Part shown: positions 1 through 7,810 of the stretch, piece by piece
Layout: each line of letters opens with the position of its first letter
How positions within the stretch are numbered: position 1 is the stretch's first letter
NCBI RefSeq assembly: GCF_014873495.1
Contig: NZ_JADBGF010000001.1
Coordinates: 7,068,001-7,132,000, forward strand
DNA length: 64,000 bases
Direction: 5' to 3'
From: Streptomyces stelliscabiei
GTDB lineage: Bacteria > Actinomycetota > Actinomycetes > Streptomycetales > Streptomycetaceae
Translations under genes and position numbers: made by a program
The notes under the pieces: model-generated
Told to the model about the DNA's origin: nothing
What the model saw: only the letters and a program-made list of their open reading frames with translations
Database searches by the model: none

Positions 1-1234
1 CGCCGACGGCCAGCAGGCCCGGGGCGATGATCGGCACGAGGGACTGGGGCAGGGCGTTGCCGATGTTGAGGACGCCCATGTCCTTGGCGGACTCCTCCGG
101 GTCGGGCAGTACCGCGGCGGCCAGCGCCATGTCCACGGAGAGATAGAGCCCCTCGGCGAAGCCGAACACGACCATGGCGAGGAGATACGCCCCGAAGGTC
201 TGGGCGGTCGCCACGAGCGCGAGACCGACGGCCATCCCGAGCGAGGAGCCGAGGACGTAGGGCTTGCGGCGGCCCGACCGGTCGGAGAGCCGGCCGCCGA
301 CGATCGAGCCGACGACGGTCGCGGCGACCATGACGAGGGTGCCGACGAAGAACCGGTCGGCGACCTCGACCCCGTCGTAACCCATGCGGTCCATCAGGAA
401 GTAGACGGAGTAGCTGGTCACGCAGGCGGCGCCGGTGAAGACCAGGAAGCGGCCGACGAAGTTCCACATGAAGTCGGGGTGCCGGCGCGGATCGACCCAG
501 AAGCTGCGCAGGAACTCCTTGACGCCGTACGGCTCGAAAGCGCCGGCGCGCGCCGGGCGGTCGCGGTCCTTGATGACCACGGTCAGGAAACCGACGGAGG
601 CCAGCCCGATCAGCCCCGGCACCAGGAACGCCAGGAAGAGCGAGCCGCTGAACAGCCGGGCGAGGCCCGCGCCGGCGACCAGGGACAGCGACAGGGTCAT
701 GCCGACGATCCCGGAGACCGTGGCCCGCTGCCGGTCCGGGATCAGGTCCGGCACGCAGGAGGTGAGCGCGGCGAGGGTCGCGTTGATGCCGAGCTGCGCG
801 AGCGCCCAGCCCAGCATCAGGGCGGGGAGGCCGGTGCCGAGGGCGACCACCAGCAGACCGGCGAGCCCGGCCGTCATACCGCCGAGCAGCCAGGGGCGGC
901 GCCGGCCGAAACGGCTGGTCGTGCGGTCGGACAGCGCGCCGAACACCGGGTTGCCGACCATGGCGAGCAGCGCGCCGACGGACAGCACCCGGCCGAGGGC
1001 CGCACCCCGGTCCGCCTCCGGCACGATCTGGTTCACGCGCAGGGCGAGGGTGACGACGACGGGGGTGAGGACCGCGAGATAGGTGCCGAACTGGGCCAGG
1101 GCGAGGCCGAACACGAGTCGGGCGGGAGCCGTCTCGCTCCGGTCGGCGGGGCGGGGGGACGCGGGGGGCAGGGGGGACGCGGGGGAGTGAGCGGTCGCCT
1201 CGCCGAGCGGGACGGCGTCCGGGGTGACGGCCAT
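1..1234 (-). CDS. MFS transporter, 3' part outside window
   Basis: Major facilitator superfamily membrane transporter, probably a drug or metabolite exporter in the cytoplasmic membrane. The ATG at 1234 has a strong ribosome site (AGGAG) just upstream on the minus strand. About 411 codons are visible and the frame is still open at the window edge, so the C-terminus is missing. After a ~40-residue cytoplasmic N-terminus comes a run of hydrophobic segments, with the MFS loop signature GALSDRTTSRFGRRRPWLL between TM2 and TM3 and a similar GGRLSDRSGRRKP in the second half. It is divergent from the TetR gene at 1425, with an inverted repeat between them, the usual layout of an exporter under local TetR control. 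The substrate cannot be read from sequence. Confidence 0.9.
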   Translation of the reverse strand, partial: MAVTPDAVPLGEATAHSPASPLPPASPRPADRSETAPARLVFGLALAQFGTYLAVLTPVVVTLALRVNQIVPEADRGAALGRVLSVGALLAMVGNPVFGALSDRTTSRFGRRRPWLLGGMTAGLAGLLVVALGTGLPALMLGWALAQLGINATLAALTSCVPDLIPDRQRATVSGIVGMTLSLSLVAGAGLARLFSGSLFLAFLVPGLIGLASVGFLTVVIKDRDRPARAGAFEPYGVKEFLRSFWVDPRRHPDFMWNFVGRFLVFTGAACVTSYSVYFLMDRMGYDGVEVADRFFVGTLVMVAATVVGSIVGGRLSDRSGRRKPYVLGSSLGMAVGLALVATAQTFGAYLLAMVVFGFAEGLYLSVDMALAAAVLPDPEESAKDMGVLNIGNALPQSLVPIIAPGLLAVG

Positions 1235-1293
1235 GGGCTCTCCTGGGGGACGAGGGCGGCGGCGTCGCCGCGCAGGCCCGTTCAGGGAAGCAG

Positions 1294-1319
1294 CAAAACC
1301 GAGTGGGTACTAGGTTTTG
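1294..1319. promoter_or_regulatory. Inverted-repeat operator between MFS and TetR genes
   Basis: CAAAACC, 12 bases, GGTTTTG: a perfect 7-bp inverted repeat. The spacer is itself nearly symmetric, with AGT and ACT placed at equal distances from the centre. It lies in the 190-bp divergent intergenic region about 60 bp from the MFS start and 105 bp from the TetR start. Size and position fit a TetR-family dimer site. The assignment to the adjacent regulator is inference. Confidence 0.6.
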
Positions 1320-1424
1320 GACAAGTGGCCACCATCACGCGGCAGATGGCTTGAACGGACGGGTTGATTACTCGTGTAACCGTCGGTCCGCGAGGGACCT
1401 GGGGGCGGTCGGGCGGGGGCTAGG

Positions 1425-2117
1425 GTGACGGCCATGGTGCGGAACCGGAGGTCAGCGGGGTCCGGCGAGGGTGGGTCGGCGGAGGCCGGCGGGGGCGGGC
1501 CGGAGGGGCCCGGCGCGCGGGGCTCGTACGCGGTCGGGGACGAGCGGAGGCTGCGCATCCTGGACGCCGCCGTCGAGAACTTCGCCCGGCGGGGGTTCCA
1601 CGCCGCCTCGCTCGCCCGCATCGCCAAGGACGTCGGGATCACCCAGGGCGGGCTGCTGCACCACTTCCGCAACAAGGAGGATCTGCTCGTCCAGGTGCTG
1701 GAGCGCATAGACGAGAGCGACCGGGAGCGGTTCTTCTCCCGGCGGTTCGAGTCGGCGGCCCAGATGTTCGCGGCGCTCGTGAAGCTCGCCGAGTACAACG
1801 GCACACGGTGGGGCCGCACCCGGATGTTCAACGTCCTCGCCGCGGAGGCGGGTGACCCCGAACATCCCGCCCACGGGTACTTCGTCCGGCGGTACGCCGA
1901 GGTCGTGGACACCGTGGGCGGGGTGCTGCGGCGGGGGGTGGCCTCCGGTGAACTGCGGGCCGGCACGGATGTCGTGGCCGTGGCGCAGGAGTTGGCCGCC
2001 GTGATGGACGGGCTGCAGATCCAGTGGGTGCTGGATCCGCGGGGGTTCGACATGGCGGGGCGGTTCCGGGCGTACGTGGAGCGGGTGTCACGGGGGATCG
2101 GCGCGGAGGGTTCGTAG
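1425..2117 (+). CDS. TetR/AcrR family transcriptional regulator
   Basis: DNA-binding repressor with an N-terminal TetR helix-turn-helix: after a Gly-rich leader the segment LRILDAAVENFARRGF starts the domain, and the recognition part reads IAKDVGITQGGLLHHF. The rest, to residue 230, is an all-helical ligand/dimer domain. The ORF can begin at GTG 1425 or ATG 1434. Neither has an outstanding ribosome site, and the conserved domain begins much later. It is divergent from the MFS gene and probably represses it through the palindrome at 1294-1319. The ligand is unknown. Confidence 0.88.
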   Translation: MTAMVRNRRSAGSGEGGSAEAGGGGPEGPGARGSYAVGDERRLRILDAAVENFARRGFHAASLARIAKDVGITQGGLLHHFRNKEDLLVQVLERIDESDRERFFSRRFESAAQMFAALVKLAEYNGTRWGRTRMFNVLAAEAGDPEHPAHGYFVRRYAEVVDTVGGVLRRGVASGELRAGTDVVAVAQELAAVMDGLQIQWVLDPRGFDMAGRFRAYVERVSRGIGAEGS

Positions 2118-2261
2118 GGCGGGCGGGCACGGGCGCGGGGCCGGGGTGCGAGGGCGTCGCTGCTGTCGAGTAGCTGTGAATCGGGCCGAGGGTGGCGGAG
2201 GTCACAGACAGGGGCGTATCGGAACGTCGAGGGTGGAGCGCAACGGAAGGAGCGCCTCGCT

Positions 2262-3356
2262 TTGGATGCCACCGAGGCCGTGAAGCCCGTGAAGCCCGTG
2301 AAGCCCGTGGAGTTCCTGAAGTCCGCTGAGCCCTTGGAACCCTTGGAGCCCTTGGAACCCGTGCGGCCCGTGCGGTCCGTGGGGCCGGACGAGACCGTGG
2401 CGACCGGGGCGGGCGTGGCGCGGGCCGGCGTGCCCCAGTCGGTGAACGGGCCTGCCCTCGACGGCATCCCGAGGCAGCCCGGCGCGGCAGCCGCCCGCGC
2501 CCGGGTGCCGGAACGGGACGCGGAGCCCACGGGGCGGCAAGAACCCGCGCCCACCCCGCTCCCGCGTTCCCGGCTCCCGCGCCTGCCGCTCCCGCGTTCC
2601 CGGCTCCCGCGCCTGCCGCTCCCGCGTTCCCGGCTCCCGCGCCTGCCGCTCCCGCGTTCCCGGCTCCCGCGTCCCTGGCGTCTGCTCCCCACCCCCGTCG
2701 CCACGCCCTTCACCTTCTTCTACGCCTCCGTCCTGGTGGTCACCTCGATCGTCGCCGAGCACGCCGGCCCCGCCCTGGTGCACGCGCTCCACCAGGGCTC
2801 CAGCACGGATGTGGCCCACCTGGTGCGGGCCCCGGCGCTCGTGCTGTTCGCAAGCGCGTTGTGGGTGGCGGGCGGGGTCGCGTCCGTCTATGCCGTGGGG
2901 TTCCTGCTGGTGCTGACCGCGCTGGAACGCCGGATCGGCGGGTGGCGCACGGCCGGGGTCTTCCTGCTCGGCCACGTCCTCGCCACCCTGGCCACGGAGC
3001 TTCCGGTGGGCCTCGCCGTCCTGGCCGGCCGTCTTCCCGGCAGCTCCCTCCACCGCCTCGACTACGGCATCAGCTTCGGGGTGGCGGCGAGCGCGGGCGC
3101 GCTGGCGGGGCTGCTGTCACCGTGGCTGCGGTGGCCGATGCTGCTGCTGTTCGGCGGGATGCTGCTGAACGACCTGCTCGCCTTCACGGACCCGATGACG
3201 AACTGGGGGCACCTGCTGGCCCTGGCGATCGGGGTGGCGACGTGGCCGGTCGTGCGGCGGTGGGGCCGGGCGGCGGACCGGGGAGACCGGGGACGCCGGG
3301 GTCTGCCGGAGGCGGATGCGGGGCGGTCCGGGGCCACGACGGTCGGCGGCGCGTAG
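2262..3356 (+). CDS. Rhomboid-like integral membrane protein with repetitive N-terminus
   Basis: The C-terminal ~215 residues have about six hydrophobic segments and resemble the actinobacterial rhomboid-like family. A possible catalytic pair is visible: Ser in LDYGISFG (GxSx-like) and His in NWGHLLALAIG. Active protease function is therefore possible but not shown. The first ~145 residues are low complexity, with KPV and PLE tripeptide repeats and a 10-residue block LPLPRSRLPR repeated about four times, encoded by perfect 30-bp DNA repeats. The TTG at 2262 has a good ribosome site (GGAAGGAG, 9 bases upstream), which supports translation of the repetitive leader. The conserved part starts near RLLPTPVATPFTFFY. 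Confidence 0.72.
   Translation: MDATEAVKPVKPVKPVEFLKSAEPLEPLEPLEPVRPVRSVGPDETVATGAGVARAGVPQSVNGPALDGIPRQPGAAAARARVPERDAEPTGRQEPAPTPLPRSRLPRLPLPRSRLPRLPLPRSRLPRLPLPRSRLPRPWRLLPTPVATPFTFFYASVLVVTSIVAEHAGPALVHALHQGSSTDVAHLVRAPALVLFASALWVAGGVASVYAVGFLLVLTALERRIGGWRTAGVFLLGHVLATLATELPVGLAVLAGRLPGSSLHRLDYGISFGVAASAGALAGLLSPWLRWPMLLLFGGMLLNDLLAFTDPMTNWGHLLALAIGVATWPVVRRWGRAADRGDRGRRGLPEADAGRSGATTVGGA
2278..2360 (+). repeat. 9-bp tandem repeats in the rhomboid-like gene
   Basis: In-frame 9-bp units of the type GTGAAGCCC and CCCTTGGAA/GAGCCCTTG run in a row, giving KPVKPVKPV and PLEPLEPLEP in the protein. Probably slippage-prone, so length may vary between strains. Confidence 0.75.
2557..2680 (+). 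repeat. 30-bp tandem repeat, about 3.8 copies
   Basis: Three exact consecutive 30-bp copies (2581-2610, 2611-2640, 2641-2670), preceded by a partial copy and followed by another start of the unit. Each copy encodes ten residues (LPLPRSRLPR), so copy number changes keep the frame. Confidence 0.95.
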
Positions 3357-3488
3357 CCGGGTCGGTCGCGTCGTGCGTGGCCCCGCCGGGCGTCGGCGCG
3401 TTCCCGTGGCCCGACCGCCGGGAGGCGCCGCGCTGATCGCCCACAGCGAACGCCCCGCCCCTCGGGGAACATTCCTCGGCTCATGTGC

Positions 3489-3509
3489 ATTGAGTCGGCA
3501 TAGCTCAAC
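3489..3509 (+). promoter_or_regulatory. HAIR-type HspR operator upstream of lon
   Basis: ATTGAGT, 7 bases, GCTCAAC closely matches the HspR-associated inverted repeat consensus (CTTGAGT-N7-ACTCAAG), with the spacing exact and the core TTGAG/CTCAA intact. It ends 21 bp before the lon ATG. In Streptomyces, lon is a known member of the HspR heat-shock regulon (established knowledge), so repression by HspR is the expected control. Confidence 0.85.
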
Positions 3510-3530
3510 TTGACTGCCGAGGGAGAGATC

Positions 3531-5933
3531 ATGGCTTCGACGTCCGCACCGCTCACCCTGCCCGTGTTGCCGCTCGACGGGGAGGTCGTGCTGCCGGGAA
3601 TGGTGGTGCCGCTGGACCTCAATGACACGGATGTACGGGCCGCGGTGGAGGCCGCGCAGGCGGCGGCGCGGGCGGAGCCCGGGAAGCCGAAGGTGCTGCT
3701 GGTGCCGCGGATCGACGGGTCGTACGCGGCCACCGGTGTGCTCGGGACCGTCGAGCAGGTCGGACGGCTGGCCGACGGGGACCCCGGCGCGCTCATCCGC
3801 GCGGTCCGCCGGGTGCGGATCGGGGCCGGCACCACCGGGCCCGGCGCCGCGCTGTGGGTCGAGGGGACGAGCATCGACGAGAGCGTGCCGGAGCCGCTGC
3901 CCGGCCAGGTCGCCGAACTCGCCAAGGAGTACAAGGCACTTGCCACCAGCTGGCTGCGCAAGCGCGGCGCCTGGCAGGTCGTGGACCGGGTGCAGGCCAT
4001 CGACGACGTCTCCGCGCTCGCCGACAATTCCGGTTACTCGCCCTTCCTCACCGTCGAGCAGAAGATCCAGCTCCTGGAGACCGGCGACCCCGTCGCCCGG
4101 CTGAAGCTCGCCACCCAGCAGCTGCGGGACCACCTCGCCGAGCAGGACGTCGCCGAGACCATCGCCAAGGACGTCCAGGAGGGCGTCGAGAAGCAGCAGC
4201 GCGAGTTCCTGCTGCGGCGTCAGCTCGAAGCCGTCCGCAAGGAACTGCGCGAGCTGAACGGCGAACAGGACGGCGAGGAGTCCGACGACTACCGGGCCCG
4301 CGTCGAGGCCGCCGATCTGCCGGAGACCGTGCGGGAGGCCGCGCTCAAGGAGGTCGACAAGCTGGAGCGGTCGAGCGACCAGTCCCCCGAGGGCGGGTGG
4401 ATCAGGACCTGGCTCGACACCGTGCTCGAACTCCCCTGGAACGAGCGGACCGAGGACGCCTACGACATCCGGGGCGCCCAGCGGGTACTCGACGCCGAGC
4501 ACGCCGGCCTGGAGGACGTGAAGGAACGCATCACCGAGTACCTCGCCGTGCGCAAGCGGCGTGCGGACCGGGGGCTGGGCGTCGTCGGCGGGCGGCGCGG
4601 CGGCGCCGTGCTCGCGCTCGTCGGGCCGCCCGGCGTCGGCAAGACCAGCCTCGGCGAGTCCGTGGCCCACGCGATGGGGCGCAAGTTCGTCCGGGTCGCG
4701 CTCGGCGGCGTACGGGACGAGGCGGAGATCCGCGGGCACCGGCGTACGTACGTGGGTGCGCTCCCCGGCCGGATCGTGCGGGCCATCAAGGAGGCCGGGT
4801 CCATGAACCCCGTCGTCCTGCTCGACGAGATCGACAAGGTCGGCTCCGACTTCCGGGGCGACCCGGCGGCGGCCCTGCTCGAAGTCCTCGACCCCGCGCA
4901 GAACCACACCTTCCGGGACCACTACCTGGAGGTCGAGCTGGACCTGAGCGACGTCGTCTTCCTGGCCACGGCCAACGTGCTGGAGTCGATCCCCGAGGCG
5001 CTGCTCGACCGCATGGAGCTGGTCCGGCTGGACGGATACACGGAGGACGAGAAGGTCGTCATCGCGCGGGACCACCTGCTGCCCCGTCAGCTGGACCGGG
5101 CCGGGCTCGGCGCCGACGAGGTCGTCCTCGACGAGAGCGCGCTGCGCAGGCTGGCCGGTGAGTACACACGTGAGGCGGGCGTCCGCAACCTGGAGCGGTC
5201 CGTGGCGCGGCTGCTGCGCAAGGTCGCGGCCCAGCACGAACTGGGGCAGCGCGAACTGCCGTTCACCGTCACCGACGAGGATCTGCGCGGGCTCATCGGG
5301 CGCCCGCACCACGTGCCCGAGTCGGCCCAGGACCCGGCGGAGCGGCGTACGGCGGTGCCGGGTGTCGCGACCGGGCTCGCGGTCACCGGCGCGGGCGGCG
5401 ACGTGCTCTACGTCGAGGCGTCCCTCGCCGACCCGGAGACGGGCGCCGCGGGGCTGACCCTCACCGGCCAGCTGGGCGACGTGATGAAGGAGTCCGCGCA
5501 GATCGCCCTCTCCTTCCTCCGCTCGCACGGCGCGGAGCTGGAGCTGCCCGTCGCCGACCTCAAGGACCGGGGCGTGCACATCCACTTCCCGGCGGGCGCG
5601 GTGCCCAAGGACGGGCCGAGCGCCGGCATCACCATGACGACGGCCCTCGCCTCGCTCCTGTCCGGGCGGCTGGTCCGCACGGACGTGGCGATGACCGGGG
5701 AGGTCTCGCTGACCGGGCGGGTGCTGCCCATCGGCGGCGTCAAGCAGAAGCTGCTCGCCGCGCACCGGGCGGGCGTGACGACCGTCATCATCCCGAAGCG
5801 GAACGAGGCCGACCTCGACGACGTGCCTGCCGAGGTGCTCGACAAGCTCGACGTCCACGCCGTCACCGATGTCCGCCAGGTGCTGGAACTGGCGCTCGCC
5901 CCGGCGGGTGTGGAGGTGCCGCTGGCGGCGTGA
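3531..5933 (+). CDS. lon: ATP-dependent protease Lon (endopeptidase La)
   Basis: Cytoplasmic AAA+ serine protease that degrades misfolded and regulatory proteins. At 800 residues it is the usual length. In order: N-terminal substrate domain, helical part, AAA+ module with Walker A GPPGVGKT near residue 365 and Walker B VVLLDEIDKV near 427, then the protease domain with Ser in KDGPSAG near 697 and Lys in GGVKQKLLAA near 739. The frame is open from 3510, but ATG 3531 has the ribosome site (GAGGGAGAG) and begins with the family-like N-terminus. Monocistronic, with a HAIR operator immediately upstream and a strong hairpin downstream. Confidence 0.97.
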   Translation: MASTSAPLTLPVLPLDGEVVLPGMVVPLDLNDTDVRAAVEAAQAAARAEPGKPKVLLVPRIDGSYAATGVLGTVEQVGRLADGDPGALIRAVRRVRIGAGTTGPGAALWVEGTSIDESVPEPLPGQVAELAKEYKALATSWLRKRGAWQVVDRVQAIDDVSALADNSGYSPFLTVEQKIQLLETGDPVARLKLATQQLRDHLAEQDVAETIAKDVQEGVEKQQREFLLRRQLEAVRKELRELNGEQDGEESDDYRARVEAADLPETVREAALKEVDKLERSSDQSPEGGWIRTWLDTVLELPWNERTEDAYDIRGAQRVLDAEHAGLEDVKERITEYLAVRKRRADRGLGVVGGRRGGAVLALVGPPGVGKTSLGESVAHAMGRKFVRVALGGVRDEAEIRGHRRTYVGALPGRIVRAIKEAGSMNPVVLLDEIDKVGSDFRGDPAAALLEVLDPAQNHTFRDHYLEVELDLSDVVFLATANVLESIPEALLDRMELVRLDGYTEDEKVVIARDHLLPRQLDRAGLGADEVVLDESALRRLAGEYTREAGVRNLERSVARLLRKVAAQHELGQRELPFTVTDEDLRGLIGRPHHVPESAQDPAERRTAVPGVATGLAVTGAGGDVLYVEASLADPETGAAGLTLTGQLGDVMKESAQIALSFLRSHGAELELPVADLKDRGVHIHFPAGAVPKDGPSAGITMTTALASLLSGRLVRTDVAMTGEVSLTGRVLPIGGVKQKLLAAHRAGVTTVIIPKRNEADLDDVPAEVLDKLDVHAVTDVRQVLELALAPAGVEVPLAA

Positions 5934-5961
5934 CGGGTGGGGTGCGTTGTCGGGTGCGGGT

Positions 5962-6036
5962 CCGGTGGGGCTTCGCGCAGTTCCCCGGCCTCTGCTCGTC
6001 AGGGGCCGGGGAACTGCGCGACCGGCCCCCACCGGG
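5962..6036. terminator. Long palindrome downstream of lon (repeat family)
   Basis: A perfect 17-bp stem (5974-5990 with 6004-6020) around a 13-base loop, flanked by further complementary GGTGGGG/CCCCCACC arms. It lies between lon and the marR gene and probably ends lon transcription. It belongs to a GGGGCTT-CGCGCAGTTCCCCG repeat family that recurs at 15.7-16.0, 22.0 and 31.2 kb in this window. Confidence 0.8.
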
Positions 6037-6143
6037 CCCGCGGGCGACCTGGACGGTGTCCACTCCCCACCTGCGAAATACTGACCGGTGCTGCCCCAAG
6101 GCGGCCCTCGCAGGTACCCGGAATCAGAATCAGGAGCACCCAC

Positions 6144-6644
6144 GTGCACGACGTAGGCGGAAACGGCGACGGCGGCGACGGCAGTGTCGGTGCCGACCTG
6201 CCGGCGAGCGGCATGGACCAGGCGTTCCTGGCGCTGGAACGGGAGCTGACGGTCCTGCTGCGGCGCGCCCGCGCCAAGTCCGGGGAGATGGCCCGTGCCG
6301 TCCACCCCGACCTGGAGTCCGCCGCCTACGGCCTCCTCGCCCGCCTCGACGAGACCGGCCGCCTGCGTGCCACCGAACTCGCCGCCTACATCGGCGTCGG
6401 CAAGGCCACCATGTCCCGTCAGCTCCGTGCCCTGGAGCACCTCGGCCTCATCGCCCGCGAGCCCGACCCCGCCGACGGCCGCGCCTGGCTCGTCCACCTC
6501 ACGGAGGAGGGCCGGGCCCGCTTCCGGGCGGTCCGGGACGCCCGCCGGGTCGCGTACGTACGGCAGCTCGCGGGCTGGGACCGGGACGAGGTGGCCCAAC
6601 TGGCGCATCTGCTGCACCAGTTGAACCGCGGAGTGGAGAGCTGA
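6144..6644 (+). CDS. MarR family transcriptional regulator
   Basis: 166-residue winged-helix regulator. The helix-turn-helix is seen as LRATELAAYIGVGKATMSRQ, followed by the wing with EPDPADGRAWLVHLTEEG. The frame is open further upstream through the palindromic repeat, but GTG 6144 has a CAGGAG ribosome site 7 bases ahead and starts the protein cleanly. It stands alone between lon and a convergent PP2C-like gene. Target and ligand are not visible from context. Confidence 0.88.
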   Translation: MHDVGGNGDGGDGSVGADLPASGMDQAFLALERELTVLLRRARAKSGEMARAVHPDLESAAYGLLARLDETGRLRATELAAYIGVGKATMSRQLRALEHLGLIAREPDPADGRAWLVHLTEEGRARFRAVRDARRVAYVRQLAGWDRDEVAQLAHLLHQLNRGVES

Positions 6645-6659
6645 GCGGCGCGGCGCCCC

Positions 6660-7445
6660 TCACTCCCGCACGAAGACCACGCTCGCGTCGTCGTGCCGCT
6701 TGCCCCGGCCCAGGAACTCGCGTTCCGCGTCGGTGGTCTCCAGCTCCCGCACCCGCTGCACCAGGCCGTGCGCCCCGGTCTTGCGGACGAGGGTGAGGCA
6801 GGCCGTCCAGTCGCCCTCGCGGAACGTCTCCACCCACCGGCTCGCGCCGTCCGTCATCGCCAGGAGCGAACGGACCTCCTCGCGGGGCAGGGTTCCCGTC
6901 ACCGCCCGTGCCGCCACGGCCGGGTCGGCGGCCGCCGTCCAGAAGCCGCCCTCCCTGTTGCGCACGGTCGAGTCGACGATCGCGGCCGAGGCCAGGGCGG
7001 CCCGGGGCAGTCGGGACAGACGGTCGTCCAGGACGGCCGTCACCGTGCCGTCCGGCCGTTCGAGCAGCAGGGCGGAGTCCGACAGCACCAGGTACTCCAC
7101 GGCCGTCGGCGACCAGCGGGCGAGGGTCACTGTGGCCTGTGGGGTTCGTGGGTGAGAAAGGTCACAGGTTCGGACGTGGGCCCGGGCGGTACGGGAAATG
7201 GCCTGTGAGAGCACGTCGGGCAAGGGTGAATCCCGTTCCGAAACGGACAGTTCGGTCAGGGTGCCGCCGAGGCGGGAAGTGAACCATGCGACCGAATGTC
7301 GACAGCCGTAGCCGTCGGGCGGCGGAGTCACGCCGTCGAGGACGACGAGGGCGCCGCCCTGTCCCCCCGCGGGCAGGGCCACCGACGCGAAGTCCTCGTT
7401 GGGGCGGAGCGGGTCGCCGGGCTCCGAGACCAGTTCGGTGCGCAT
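6660..7445 (-). CDS. PP2C-like protein phosphatase family protein
   Basis: 261 residues with the acidic metal-site pattern of PP2C phosphatases: RPNED near the N-terminus, VVLDGV, MTDGAS and RHDDASVVF near the end. It would remove phosphate from Ser/Thr residues in the cytoplasm, but the target is unknown. ATG 7445 was chosen; an upstream in-frame start at 7460 is less likely. It is convergent with the MarR gene and divergent from the conservon. A second member of the same family sits inside the integrated element (55856-56677), with conserved length, domain order and SLLLE and GGFW motifs, so the two are clear paralogues. Confidence 0.8.
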   Translation of the reverse strand: MRTELVSEPGDPLRPNEDFASVALPAGGQGGALVVLDGVTPPPDGYGCRHSVAWFTSRLGGTLTELSVSERDSPLPDVLSQAISRTARAHVRTCDLSHPRTPQATVTLARWSPTAVEYLVLSDSALLLERPDGTVTAVLDDRLSRLPRAALASAAIVDSTVRNREGGFWTAAADPAVAARAVTGTLPREEVRSLLAMTDGASRWVETFREGDWTACLTLVRKTGAHGLVQRVRELETTDAEREFLGRGKRHDDASVVFVRE

Positions 7446-7810
7446 TCGGCCAGTCTGCACGAGCCCGCCACAGGATCCGCGACAGGCCGACGACGGCCGC
7501 CGTACGGTCCCGACCCTCCTGAAGGGCCGCCGGGTTTGGCATGGAATGATCGTGAGCGGTGAAGCGCGGCGGCGAATACTGTCAAAGCGCGTCGCCGACG
7601 TCCAACCGGCCCGACGCGCGGGGCCTTCCCGCGAGCCGGAGGAACTTGCCCGCCAACTCCCCGGGGATGTTCACTCCTTCGGGTGGCGGGACTGATGATG
7701 CGGGACCGCTGCCCACCGGCACTGGGAGGGTCGGGAGCCGTACCGGGGGGACGGCCGTATTCGACGAGTTGACGGATCGTCACCCGGGCCCATGGGTACA
7801 CGAGTCAGGA
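7446..7810. other. Divergent intergenic region, PP2C-like gene / conservon
   Basis: 365 bp between divergent starts. The cvnA frame is open from 7559, so part of this may be coding if an upstream start is used (GTG 7559 or ATG near 7667). No clear operator was seen. Confidence 0.5.

Noticed and set aside
479..1354. Plus-strand open frames over the first 1.3 kb
   Set aside because: They are shadows of the MFS gene on the minus strand: Arg/Gly-rich, no ribosome site, no family.
3117..6617. Very long minus-strand open frame opposite lon
   Set aside because: Antisense frame produced by high GC; lon on the plus strand has full family motifs and a proper start.
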